Shown here: piece by piece, positions 51,548-62,443 of the stretch | How the letters are laid out: the number at the start of each line of letters is the position of its first letter | How positions within the stretch are numbered: position 1 is the first letter of the stretch | Assembly (NCBI GenBank): GCA_038249115.1 | Contig: JBBRWQ010000002.1 | Span: forward strand, 1 to 64,000 | Direction: 5' to 3' | Source of the DNA: UBA4719 sp038249115 | Lineage (GTDB): Bacteria > Actinomycetota > Actinomycetes > Actinomycetales > Dermatophilaceae | Length of the DNA: 64,000 nucleotides | The notes under the pieces: model-generated | What the model saw: the letters and a program-made list of their open reading frames with translations, nothing else | Told to the model about the DNA's origin: nothing | Databases searched by the model: none | Translations under genes and position numbers: made by a program

Positions 51548-52342
51548 GTGCGCATCGCAACCTGGAACGTCAACTCCATCCGCTCGCGTGTCGACCGTGT
51601 CGAAGCGTGGCTCGAACGCAGCGACTGCGACGTGCTCGCCATCCAGGAGACCAAGGCCAATGAGTCGCAGTTTCCGATGCTGGGGCTCAATGCCCTCGGC
51701 TACGAGGTGGCCCATCACGGGTTGAACCAGTGGAATGGCGTCGCGATCCTCTCGCGGGTCGGCCTGGGCGACGTCGAGGTCGGCTTCCCCGACATGCCCA
51801 CGTGGGGCGACCCGCCCGCTTCCGAGGCCCGCGCCATCGGTGCCACTTGCGGCGGCGTGCGGATCTGGTCGCTGTACGTGCCCAACGGACGCGCGCTCGG
51901 CGACCCGCACCTCGCCTACAAGCTGGACTGGCTTGAGCGTCTGCGACGCGCAGGCAGCGGCTGGCTGGCCGCCGACCCGAACGTCCAGATCGCCCTGATG
52001 GGTGACTGGAACGTTGCCCCGCAGGATGAGGATGTTTGGGACATGGCGCAATTCGCCGGAAGCACCCATGTGTCACCGGCCGAGCGTGCCGCGTTCCAGG
52101 CGATGGTCGATGCCGGCTTCAGTGATGTCGCCCGTGCGCACACGCCAGGCCCAGGTGTCTACACCTACTGGGACTACACACAGCTGAGCTTCCCCAAGCG
52201 GCACGGCATGCGGATCGACTTCGTCCTGGGCTCCCCCGCCCTGAGCTCCCGGGTGATGAGCGCCTCGATCGACCGAGAGGAGCGCAAGGGCAAGGGCGCC
52301 AGCGACCACGCACCCGTCATCGTCGACCTTGCCGACCTCTGA
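51548..52342 (+). CDS. Exodeoxyribonuclease III / AP endonuclease
   Basis: A 264-residue member of the exonuclease III family for base-excision repair. It begins VRIATWNVNSIRSR, followed by LAIQETKANESQFP with the metal-binding glutamate, ALMGDWNVAPQDEDVWD and the C-terminal GMRIDFVLGSPAL and GASDHAPVIVDL with the catalytic Asp-His. The GTG at 51548 is the only sensible start; the longer frame runs antisense to the SDR gene. Confidence 0.94.
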   Translation: MRIATWNVNSIRSRVDRVEAWLERSDCDVLAIQETKANESQFPMLGLNALGYEVAHHGLNQWNGVAILSRVGLGDVEVGFPDMPTWGDPPASEARAIGATCGGVRIWSLYVPNGRALGDPHLAYKLDWLERLRRAGSGWLAADPNVQIALMGDWNVAPQDEDVWDMAQFAGSTHVSPAERAAFQAMVDAGFSDVARAHTPGPGVYTYWDYTQLSFPKRHGMRIDFVLGSPALSSRVMSASIDREERKGKGASDHAPVIVDLADL

Positions 52343-52355
52343 CGCCACCGCCGCG

Positions 52356-54023
52356 TCAACCACGTCCATGAGATCTGGGACCGCTGAGGGCGAAAGCGAT
52401 TGCGGCTGCTACGAATGCGGCCACCGCCCCGCCGAGGAACACGGTCTGCACCTGCACGACACCTGCTACGGCCAGCGCTGCCGTATCGCTCTGGTTCGGC
52501 AGCGCGGCCACGGTTCGGTAGTAGCGATACAGCCCGATGGCGGTCAGCAGTCCGAGTCCGACCACCATCCCGACCATGCGGGCCAGGACGACCAGCGAGC
52601 TGACGACGCCGTGAGCGTCATCGCCGGCCGACGCCAGTGCTGCGGCGTTGACCGGGGCGATCGGCAGGCCTAGACCGAGCCCCACAAGCATGAGGACCGG
52701 TGTCGCCGACCACGAGTGCAACGAGCCCTGTCCCCAGCCGGACATCGCGATGAGCCCGAGCCCGGCGAGGACGAGACCGGCCACGGTCACGAGCGCCGGA
52801 CCGAACCGGTGCAGCAGCCAGCCACCGAGGAAGGCGCCGACCGGAACGGCGACGAGAAACCGGACGAGGACCAGTGCCGCAACGGTCTGGGACCCCGTCA
52901 CGGTCAGCCGGGCCAGAATCGGGATGTCGACCACGATGCCGACCAGCGCCACCCCTGCCAGCAAACTGACCAGCAGGGCTGGGATGACCCTGGAGCGCCC
53001 CCCATCGGACCCGGTCGACATCACGCCGCGTGGCACGAGCGGGTCGCGCGCGGTGCGGTGCCTCCACAGGTACGCCGCGACGGCCACCAGCCCCAGCGGC
53101 ATCAACGCCCAACCCCAGGGCCCCACCACCTCGCGCTCCGGATCGGCCGAGGCAAAGGTGAGGACGAGAGCGCCCAGGGCCACGCCGATAAGCAGCGCTC
53201 CGAGCAGGTCGACCCGTCGCCACAGGGCAAGAAGAGATCCCGAGGTGAGCGGCGATGTTGCCAGGGTCGCCAGCAGAAGGACCACGGTGAACACACCCAT
53301 GGGGGTCGCGAGGCGGTCCGTCCCGATGAAGGGGACGAACGGAATACCGAGGGTGACGTCGCCGGCGAGGGACGCTGGTGCGACCAGTGTGAGCAGCCCC
53401 GCCGCTACAGTCGCCAGGCCCAGAACCGTTGTCAGCACCCGCGGTTGAGGTCGAGCCTCGCGGCCGCCGGTCAGCACCATGACGGCTGCAATGACAACGC
53501 CGAGAACGACATTCAGCCAGAAGATGGCCCGCCAGTCTGCAACTGCGAGCACAGCGGCTCCGAGCAACGGGCCAAGAACGCTGCCGAGCTCCTGCACGGC
53601 GCCGACCACACCCAGTGGCGTCCCGCGACGTTCGGGCGGCCAGAGATCTGCGACCAGTGCCAGCGTCGCGGGCACCAGCCCGCCGCCGCCGATGCCCTGC
53701 AGGACCCTTCCGCCGACCAGGACCGGCAGCTCCAGCGAGACGGCAGTGACAGCCGAGCCGATCACGAAGAGGGACAGGCAGAACAGCAAGATCCGTTGGC
53801 GCGACACGAGATCCGACAGTCGGCCGATCAGCGGCAGAACCGCGATGTAGCCCAGCAAGAATCCCGAGATTATCGGCGTGGCCCGCTGCAGCTCGTCGGT
53901 ACCGAGGCCGACGCCGGCCATCATGTCCGGCAACGCCAGGACCACGACGTAGGTGTCCGCGGCCGCGAGGGCCACTGCGACCGATGCGGTCGCGAGCAGC
54001 GCCCTAGGGCTTGGTGATCTCAA
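52356..54023 (-). CDS. MFS efflux protein (P55/Rv1410c-like)
   Basis: An integral membrane transporter of about 555 residues with 14 helices and the MFS motif GRLSDLVSRQRIL. VGGRVLQGIGGGGLVPATLALVADLWPPERRG is the antiporter motif C region. The gene directly follows the LppX/LprG-type lipoprotein gene and overlaps it, the same order as mycobacterial lprG-p55, where the pair exports triacylated lipids and affects drug tolerance. The start is uncertain: the TTG at 54023 overlaps the lipoprotein end by 20 bp, and a GTG inside helix one is possible. Confidence 0.8.
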   Translation of the reverse strand: MRSPSPRALLATASVAVALAAADTYVVVLALPDMMAGVGLGTDELQRATPIISGFLLGYIAVLPLIGRLSDLVSRQRILLFCLSLFVIGSAVTAVSLELPVLVGGRVLQGIGGGGLVPATLALVADLWPPERRGTPLGVVGAVQELGSVLGPLLGAAVLAVADWRAIFWLNVVLGVVIAAVMVLTGGREARPQPRVLTTVLGLATVAAGLLTLVAPASLAGDVTLGIPFVPFIGTDRLATPMGVFTVVLLLATLATSPLTSGSLLALWRRVDLLGALLIGVALGALVLTFASADPEREVVGPWGWALMPLGLVAVAAYLWRHRTARDPLVPRGVMSTGSDGGRSRVIPALLVSLLAGVALVGIVVDIPILARLTVTGSQTVAALVLVRFLVAVPVGAFLGGWLLHRFGPALVTVAGLVLAGLGLIAMSGWGQGSLHSWSATPVLMLVGLGLGLPIAPVNAAALASAGDDAHGVVSSLVVLARMVGMVVGLGLLTAIGLYRYYRTVAALPNQSDTAALAVAGVVQVQTVFLGGAVAAFVAAAIAFALSGPRSHGRG

Positions 54024-54711
54024 CCGGTGCGCCGTACTTGTCCAGCGTGAGCACGTAGGTAGATGTCGCGCCCTTGAAGAACGGGCCGACAAGGGTCACG
54101 GTGCGCAGCTCGCCACCAGGGTCGGTGATCCCATAGGTGACGTCGTAGGTCTTGGTGCTGTCGCCGAAGTTGAGCAGCTTCTCGACTGCGCTGCCAGGAA
54201 GCTTCCCGGAGATCATTGTGAGGATGTCGGCGCCGGCCCGGGTCTGCTTCCCCTCGACAGGGTTGGTCGTCGCGGTCATCAGCGAGGTGATGCCGCCGTC
54301 AGATGCGAACAGCAGGGCTGGGTTGGGCGCGTTGAACTGCTTGGGGTCGGTCTCGGCGAACTCGGTTGTGAACGGCAGCTTCAGATAGAGCAGCTTGTCG
54401 ATCGCGACCACCTCGACCTTGGCCGCGAACCCGGCGATGCGGGCGTCCAGCGTCCCTTTGAAGGCCGGTGCGTGGGTGCCCGAGCCGTCGGCTGCCAGGA
54501 CACCGTTGGCCGAATCGGGGATGCCGCTGGAGCGAAGGGTCAGGTGCAGGGAGGTCGCGGCATCGGCCTTGGCCTTGGCTGCCGCCAGCTGTTCCACCGC
54601 CGTGGGCTTCGCCTCACCTGTCTTGCCCGAGCTGCAGGCTGTGAGCGCAGAGCCCATCACCAGGGCAAGGGCCAGTGCCGTGGCTCGCGTTCTCCTATGT
54701 CGCAGTCGCAT
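54004..54711 (-). CDS. LppX/LprAFG-family lipoprotein (LprG-like)
   Basis: A 235-residue lipoprotein: basic start, hydrophobic segment, lipobox LTAC (Cys at about 26), then a LprG-type domain with SLHLTLRSSGIPDSANGVLAADG, FKGTLDARIAGFAAKVEVVAIDKLLYLKLPF and a C-terminal VTLVGPFFKGATSTYVLTLDKYG. In mycobacteria this fold carries triacylglycerides or lipoglycans in a hydrophobic pocket. TACCCT lies 7 nt before the ATG (54719-54724), so the mRNA is probably leaderless. It forms an operon with the MFS gene. Confidence 0.88.
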   Translation of the reverse strand: MRLRHRRTRATALALALVMGSALTACSSGKTGEAKPTAVEQLAAAKAKADAATSLHLTLRSSGIPDSANGVLAADGSGTHAPAFKGTLDARIAGFAAKVEVVAIDKLLYLKLPFTTEFAETDPKQFNAPNPALLFASDGGITSLMTATTNPVEGKQTRAGADILTMISGKLPGSAVEKLLNFGDSTKTYDVTYGITDPGGELRTVTLVGPFFKGATSTYVLTLDKYGAPVEITKP

Positions 54712-54747
54712 GGGTCGCAGGGTACCCGGCGGGCGGCGGGCGGCGGC

Positions 54748-57312
<2,565 letters not shown>

Positions 57313-57438
57313 GAGCCAAAGTATTCCGCTCCGCGTCACCAACGTGAGCGGGTTCGGGATGATTCGCGGCCTGAATGCCTGCGGGCCTAGACGGGCAACG
57401 CCCTGCGGCGTCTCCTCGCGGGTGGCCGACCGAACGGC

Positions 57439-58302
57439 TCAGCTCTCGCTGGCCGGACCCGTGTCGAAATGCCTTGCCAACAAGGTGTCGAGCTGTTCCG
57501 GTGCTTCTTCAGGTATCCAGTGGCTGACACCCTTCAGCACCTCGTAGGTATATCGGCCCGCGACGTAACGTGGGGTGAGAGCAGCGCCGTGGGGTCCTAT
57601 CGCCTTATCACCGTCGCTCCACACGTACAGGGTGGGAACAGTGATCTTCGCCCGCACAGCGCCCGGACGGGTGAACACGATCGCCCGATACCAGTTGAGC
57701 GCGGCGCGGGCGGCGCCACGGACGCGCATCCGCTCTGCATCGCGCGCGGCCGCCTGTGGTGACATCCCGGTCGAGCGCAGCAAACGTTCCCAGGACGTCC
57801 CTGACGAGAGCTGCCGCTCGGGCAGCCAGGGCAGCTGGAAGAACAACATGTAGCGGGATCTCCGCCTCTGACTCCTGGTGCCCATCGCCCGAAGGAACGC
57901 GGCAGGATGCGGAACGGATAGGGCGGTGAGTGACCTGAGCAGATCCGGTCGCTGCGCCGCGACCTGCCACGCCACCGCGGCTCCCCAGTCGTGGCCCACC
58001 AGATGCACGGGCCCCAGACCCATGACCTCGATCAGCTCGGCAATGTCCTTCCCCAGCTCCGAGGGGCGGTATGCGCGGCGGGGGCGCGGCCGGGCACCCG
58101 GAGAGCAGCCGCGCTGGTCGGGTGCGATCGTGCGGTACCCACGCGCATGCAGGAGTGGCGAGACCGCGTCCCAGGAACGCGCGTCCTGTGGAAAACCATG
58201 CAGCAGAAGTACCGGCGTCCCGTCGACCGGCCCAGCGTCATGGACGTCGAAGACGAGTCCGTCCCGCGTGTAGCTGGTGATGCGATCGGCGCTCAGGCCC
58301 AT
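57439..58302 (-). CDS. Alpha/beta hydrolase (epoxide hydrolase-like)
   Basis: A 287-residue alpha/beta hydrolase: LLLHGFPQDARSWD is the oxyanion loop and VGHDWGAAVAWQVAAQRP has aspartate as nucleophile, as in epoxide hydrolases and haloalkane dehalogenases. VWSDGDKAIGPHGA has the acid and GVSHWIPEEAPE the histidine. The substrate is unknown. The start region is nearly identical to that of clpB, with TACTCT 5 nt before the ATG. It lies 126 bp upstream of clpB, in the same direction. Confidence 0.88.
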   Translation of the reverse strand: MGLSADRITSYTRDGLVFDVHDAGPVDGTPVLLLHGFPQDARSWDAVSPLLHARGYRTIAPDQRGCSPGARPRPRRAYRPSELGKDIAELIEVMGLGPVHLVGHDWGAAVAWQVAAQRPDLLRSLTALSVPHPAAFLRAMGTRSQRRRSRYMLFFQLPWLPERQLSSGTSWERLLRSTGMSPQAAARDAERMRVRGAARAALNWYRAIVFTRPGAVRAKITVPTLYVWSDGDKAIGPHGAALTPRYVAGRYTYEVLKGVSHWIPEEAPEQLDTLLARHFDTGPASES

Positions 58303-58450
58303 GAGCCAGAGTATTCCGCACGGCTCCACCGTCATCGTTGAACCATTGCGGCGCCGGTTCCGTATACCTCAGTGCAAGGTTGCTCACGCGATCCCACCGG
58401 CGACCGCTGGTCGTCCGATCGGAACGCGACGTCACGTTCAAGGAGGACTC

Positions 58451-58717
58451 ATGTCAAAACTTCGCTTACTGGTCGGCACCGGACTCACCGTGTCAGCACT
58501 CATGCTCATCCCGTCCACCACGGCGTCTGCGCACGTACATCTCATCACGCCGCTGAGGTGCACCCCCGCACCGGACAACGCAGGCGCCAACCAGACCAAT
58601 CTGACGCCGGCAGCGCTGGCCAACGGAGGTCCGATCTCCGGCGTCATCCCGATCACCATGGGTGGAAACGTGCCACTGCGCGGCGGGGGCTTCGACGCCG
58701 CTGTCTGCACGCCCTAA
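58451..58717 (+). CDS. Small secreted protein, possibly truncated by an in-frame TAA
   Basis: The 88-residue product has a signal peptide (LLVGTGLTVSALMLIPSTTASA) and a mature part HVHLITPLRCTPAPDNAGANQTNLTPAALANGG ending VPLRGGGFDAAVCTP with two cysteines. An AAGGAGG site lies before the ATG. After the TAA (58715-58717) the same frame stays open for another 95 codons to 59005, where its TGA overlaps the next start (GTGA). So the gene may once have been 184 codons long, or the downstream part may be chance. No family was recognised. Confidence 0.6.
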   Translation: MSKLRLLVGTGLTVSALMLIPSTTASAHVHLITPLRCTPAPDNAGANQTNLTPAALANGGPISGVIPITMGGNVPLRGGGFDAAVCTP

Positions 58718-59001
58718 AGCCTGACCCAGCGCATTCCGCTCAACTGCCCCAAGAGCAGCGGAGTCGGTGGTGATGAGGGAGCGAAGGTGTCCGGCTCGGA
58801 CCTCGGACACGCTTCGGCCGGACGTCGCGCGGCACGGCTAGATCCGTGGGACGATCCGTCGGTGACTAACGCGGGGGGCACGCCGGTCGACCTCGGCGCG
58901 CCGTTCGGGTCGTTCGTTCAACCAGACGTGCAGGTCGTGCCTGCGGCCTCGTTCAACGACAACGGGCCAACGACACGGCATACCCGGACGTCGGAGCCCC
59001 C

Positions 59002-59643
59002 GTGACCGACGCACGACGACGCGTTGTTGCCTCGCGCAGACGTCGACTTGCGGCCCTCGGCGCAGCGACCGCGGCGGTGCTGGTGGTCGGACGGGGTGCG
59101 ACCACCCCGGCGCCAAGCGAAACACCTACCCCAACGGTCTCCAAACCGGCCAGCCAGTCCCCCGGGGACGCCCGCGTCTACGGCATCGACCAGGCCGTCG
59201 CGGCGCTGCCCATCGGGGTACGGGTGTGGCCGCCCCCACCCGAACTCTGGCCCGTTGCGACCACCCAGGCCTCCACACCCGAGGGGCTGTGGCTGGTGTC
59301 CCATCCTGGCGCCTTTGAAGGGGCTGATCTCGCCGCGCATCCGCAGTTGACCGACTATGGCGAGCTGTTGCTGATGACGCCGGACCGGAGCCGGATCCTG
59401 AGCGCCTACCCGTTCCCGGGCGCGCTCACCGTAGTCGTGTTCCCGAGCCCTACGGACTCGGCGTTCGGCGAGCCGCAGGCCCTCGCAGGCCGACCCGGAA
59501 GCTGGCGGCTGGCCGGCTCGCTTACGTCGGCGTTCCTCCAGCAGGTACCCGGGCTGACCGCCGACGGCCTCCTGTTCGCCCCGGACCCGAACCAGGCTGG
59601 CGGTGGCAAGTCGCTCCTGCTGGATCCGGTGACCCTGAAGTGA
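59002..59643 (+). CDS. Hypothetical protein with N-terminal membrane anchor
   Basis: The 213-residue protein has a very basic start (RRRVVASRRRRLAAL), a weak hydrophobic segment (AALGAATAAVLVVG), a proline-threonine-serine linker and a folded outer domain: WPPPPELWPV, LWLVSHPGAFEG, LTVVVFPSPTDSAFGEP and FLQQVPGLTADGLLFAPDPNQ. It resembles the outer parts of proteins encoded with ECF sigma genes, but no sigma gene is present. The GTG start overlaps the open frame before it by 4 bp (GTGA). Confidence 0.6.
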   Translation: MTDARRRVVASRRRRLAALGAATAAVLVVGRGATTPAPSETPTPTVSKPASQSPGDARVYGIDQAVAALPIGVRVWPPPPELWPVATTQASTPEGLWLVSHPGAFEGADLAAHPQLTDYGELLLMTPDRSRILSAYPFPGALTVVVFPSPTDSAFGEPQALAGRPGSWRLAGSLTSAFLQQVPGLTADGLLFAPDPNQAGGGKSLLLDPVTLK

Positions 59644-59712
59644 GACGCCACCACGGATTCTGCCGTCGGCCCGCATCCGGCCGTGTCGGCCGGTGAGTCT
59701 ACGGTCTGGAAC

Positions 59713-60240
59713 ATGACCGATCATAGGGCTTCCATCGAGGCCGTCGAGGGCGACATAACCAAGCAGGTTGTTGACGCAATCGTCAATGCTGCCAACAGTT
59801 CTCTGCTGGGCGGCGGAGGGGTCGACGGGACGATTCACCTGGCCACAGGTCCTGCTCTGCTGGCCGAGTGTCGCGAGCTCCGGCGGACGACATACCCCGA
59901 TGGTCTTCCGGTCGGGGAGGCTGTTGCCACGGGTGCTGGTGACCTGCCGGCGCGGTGGGTGATCCATACGGTCGGTCCGAATCGTCATGCGGGACAGACC
60001 GATCCAGCCCTCCTCGCGTCCTGCTTCGAGGCCTCGCTGCGAGAGGCGGTGCGAGTCGGCGCCCGGTCGGTGGCATTCCCCGCGATCAGCGCAGGGGTCT
60101 ATGGCTGGGACTCCGCCGAGGTCGCCCGGATTGCGGTCGCGGCGGTTCGCACGTCACCACAGCTGGCCGAGCTGGACCTGGTGCGCTTCGTGCTGTTCAG
60201 CCCGGCAACCCACCAGGGGTTCATCGACGCTCTCGGCTGA
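59713..60240 (+). CDS. Macro-domain protein (ADP-ribosyl hydrolase, O-acetyl-ADP-ribose deacetylase type)
   Basis: The 175-residue stand-alone macro domain has EGDITKQVVDAIVNAANSSLLGGGGVDGTIH, the loop that binds ADP-ribose, plus VIHTVGPNRHAGQ and SVAFPAISAGVYGWDSAEVARIAV. It hydrolyses ADP-ribose esters or O-acetyl-ADP-ribose. No matching sirtuin or ADP-ribosyltransferase is seen nearby. TACGGT lies 7 nt before the ATG. It converges on hspR through a long stem-loop. Confidence 0.93.
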   Translation: MTDHRASIEAVEGDITKQVVDAIVNAANSSLLGGGGVDGTIHLATGPALLAECRELRRTTYPDGLPVGEAVATGAGDLPARWVIHTVGPNRHAGQTDPALLASCFEASLREAVRVGARSVAFPAISAGVYGWDSAEVARIAVAAVRTSPQLAELDLVRFVLFSPATHQGFIDALG

Positions 60241-60287
60241 GGCTCTGGGAAAAGGGGCATGGTCTCAGAGAGTGAGAGCCTCAGCCG
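60234..60287. terminator. Bidirectional 13-bp stem-loop covering both stop codons
   Basis: CGGCTGAGGCTCT (60234-60246) pairs perfectly with AGAGCCTCAGCCG (60275-60287) across a 28-nt loop. The macro-domain stop (60238-60240) and the hspR stop (60281-60283) each lie inside an arm. Confidence 0.65.
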
Positions 60288-60742
60288 CGCGGGCGCCAGA
60301 CGACGAGCGACTGTGACGAGCTGACACTGCGGGCAGGCCGTTGACCGGCACGCACCGCGATGATCTCGCCGGCCCGGCCGGCCGCGAAGACCCTTGTGCT
60401 TGAACCGAGCGCCAACCGCAGGGCATCGACCTCGCTGCGGAGCTCGGTCACCCGTGACCGAAGCGCCAACACCTGGTTCTCGAGATCCAGAATGCGCTGG
60501 ATGCCGGCCAGGCTGACTCCTTCTTCCTGGGACAGGCGCTGCACCTCGCGCAGCATGGTGACGTCTCGCGCCGAGTACCGCCGCCCGCCACCGCGCGTGC
60601 GCGAAGGAGAGACCAGACCCAGCCGGTCATACTGCCGCAGGGTCTGCGCGTGCATTCCGGCCAGCTCCGCCGCCACCGAGATGACGAAGACGGGGGTCTC
60701 GTCATGGTGTGAGAACCCGCCGGAGCTTCGCGAGGCGTTCAT
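60281..60742 (-). CDS. hspR: Heat-shock repressor HspR
   Basis: A 153-residue MerR-family repressor: VFVISVAAELAGMHAQTLRQYDRLGLVSPSRTRGGGRRYSARDVTMLREVQRL is the HspR HTH, followed by a coiled coil (ILDLENQVLALRSRVTELRSEVDALRLAL). In actinobacteria it represses the dnaK operon and clpB through HAIR sites, using DnaK as co-repressor. Its start lies 5 bp after the dnaJ stop, so it is the last gene of the operon and feeds back on it. Confidence 0.96.
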   Translation of the reverse strand: MNASRSSGGFSHHDETPVFVISVAAELAGMHAQTLRQYDRLGLVSPSRTRGGGRRYSARDVTMLREVQRLSQEEGVSLAGIQRILDLENQVLALRSRVTELRSEVDALRLALGSSTRVFAAGRAGEIIAVRAGQRPARSVSSSQSLVVWRPRG

Positions 60743-60747
60743 GGCGC

Positions 60748-61779
60748 TCAGTCCTCCCGGGCCCTGGCGAACACGTCCGCACGCGGGTCCTCGTCAGACT
60801 CCTCGGCACGGAGCATCTCAACGGCCTCGCGTGCCTTGGCGGACAGCTTCTGGGGCACCGCCACACTCACCCTGGCCAACAGGTCGCCGGCGTGATTCTT
60901 GCCCGCGACACCTCGGCCCTTGACTCGCAGCACCCGGCCGTTGGGGGTTCCGGGGGCGATCCGGACCTTGACCGGGTCACCGGACAACGTCGGCACCGAA
61001 ACCGTTGCCCCCAACGCGGCTTCGGCAAATGTCACCGGCAGGTCGACGGTCAGGTTGTCTCCGTCGCGGCCGAAGACTGCATGGGGCGTGACGTTCACCG
61101 TGAGCATGAGATCCCCTGCAGGAGCGCCCTGGTCGCCGGGGTTTCCCTTGCCGCGCAGCCGAATCTTCTGACCATCCTTGACACCGGCGGGGATGCGCGC
61201 GGTGATACGGGTGCCGTCTGCGGTTCTCAGGGTGACCGTCGACCCCTGGACCGCGTCGCGGAACGGCAGCGTGGTCTTGGCCGCGATGTCGGCGCCCCGT
61301 CGCGGTCCCGCTGGGGCGCCAAAGCCCCCGTAGCCCGGCTGACCCTGCCCGCCGGCATAGCCACCTTGCTGGCCGAACATGCCACCCAGCAGATCCTCGA
61401 GGTTCGGCTGCCCGCCACCGCCGGTGGAGTAGCGGACATTGCCGCCACGACCGCCGCCGCCGCCGAAGAGGTTGCTGAATACGTCCTCGAAACCAGCCCC
61501 TCCCGGGCCTTCGCGGCCGCCGGAGGTGAAGCGGGCGCCACCATGGCTCATCGACCGGATCGCGTCGTACTGCTTTCGCTCGTCCGGGTTGGAAAGGACG
61601 GCGTAGGCCTCGCCGATCTCCTTGAATCGCTTCTCGGCGGCCTTGTCCCCCGGCTTCTGATCGGGGTGCAGGGTTCGGGCGAGCTTGCGATACGCCTTCT
61701 TGATCGCGACCTCGTCTGCGTCGGCAGGAACGCCGAGGATCGCGTAGAAGTCCTTCTCGAACCAGTCCTGGCTGGCCAT
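60748..61779 (-). CDS. dnaJ: DnaJ co-chaperone lacking the zinc-finger domain
   Basis: The 343-residue protein has a J-domain with HPD at residues 38-40, a glycine-rich region with several GGGG stretches, and the C-terminal substrate-binding domains (KTTLPFRDAVQGSTVTLRT, IRLRGKGNPGDQGAPAGDLMLTVNV). The CxxCxGxG zinc repeats of classical DnaJ are completely absent and there is no cysteine, so it is of the CbpA/DnaJ type B. It stimulates DnaK ATPase. It has a GGAGA site before the ATG and lies between grpE and hspR. Confidence 0.94.
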   Translation of the reverse strand: MASQDWFEKDFYAILGVPADADEVAIKKAYRKLARTLHPDQKPGDKAAEKRFKEIGEAYAVLSNPDERKQYDAIRSMSHGGARFTSGGREGPGGAGFEDVFSNLFGGGGGRGGNVRYSTGGGGQPNLEDLLGGMFGQQGGYAGGQGQPGYGGFGAPAGPRRGADIAAKTTLPFRDAVQGSTVTLRTADGTRITARIPAGVKDGQKIRLRGKGNPGDQGAPAGDLMLTVNVTPHAVFGRDGDNLTVDLPVTFAEAALGATVSVPTLSGDPVKVRIAPGTPNGRVLRVKGRGVAGKNHAGDLLARVSVAVPQKLSAKAREAVEMLRAEESDEDPRADVFARARED

Positions 61780-61813
61780 CGGCGTCTCCTTTCTCTCACA
61801 TTCTCATCCGGGA

Positions 61814-62439
61814 CTACTGGGGGTCGGCCACGGCAACCCGTGCCGCGCGAACGAGTCGCTCACCCATCCGGTAGCCGGGCTGCAGCACCTGAACCACCGT
61901 GGTCACGTCGGTGCCCTCGGCGAGCTCTGCCTCACTATGCATGAGGGCCTCATGGATCGCCGGGTCGAACGCATCGCCGGGCTGGCCGAAGCGCTCCACG
62001 CCGAACTTGGCCAGGGTGCCCTCGAGCTTGTCGGCGATGGCCGCGAACGGCCCGCCCTCGAGATCACCATGCTGCCGCGCCAGGTGGACGTCATCCAGCA
62101 CCGGGAGAAGAGCCTCGACGACGCTGCTGACTGCTACGTGATGATGTAGCTCGCGGTCGCGGTCGACGCGCTTCTTGTAGTTGACGTACTCGGCCTGCAA
62201 CCTCTGCAGATCACGGGTCAGGTCAGCCGCCAGCGTCGTGTCCGGATGGATGTCGACCCCCTCACCCACGGTGTCGTCAACAGCGGTGTCGTCACCAGGG
62301 ACGGACACCTTGCCACGAACGGCGCCCGTCTCCGGGTCAAGTCGTCGCTTGTCGGTGACCTTGGGGCCCGTGGGCTCGAACTCCTCAGAGTGTAGAGGCT
62401 CCGAGCCCACGTGCTCCGGGTCGACCGGGTTGGCCTCGG

Positions 62440-62443
<4 letters not shown>
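61814..62443 (-). CDS. grpE: Nucleotide exchange factor GrpE
   Basis: A 209-residue GrpE: an acidic, disordered N-terminus of about 80 residues, a long helix (LTRDLQRLQAEYVNYKKRVDRDRELHHHVAVSSVVEALLPVLDDVHLARQHGD) and the C-terminal beta domain (EGTDVTTVVQVLQPGYRMGERLVRAARVAVA). It promotes ADP release from DnaK. The GTG start overlaps the dnaK stop (GTGA), so translation is coupled. Confidence 0.97.

Noticed and set aside
57313..57438. Search for a HAIR operator in front of clpB
   Set aside because: No CTTGAGT-N7-ACTCAAG or close variant was found; HspR control of clpB is not claimed from sequence.
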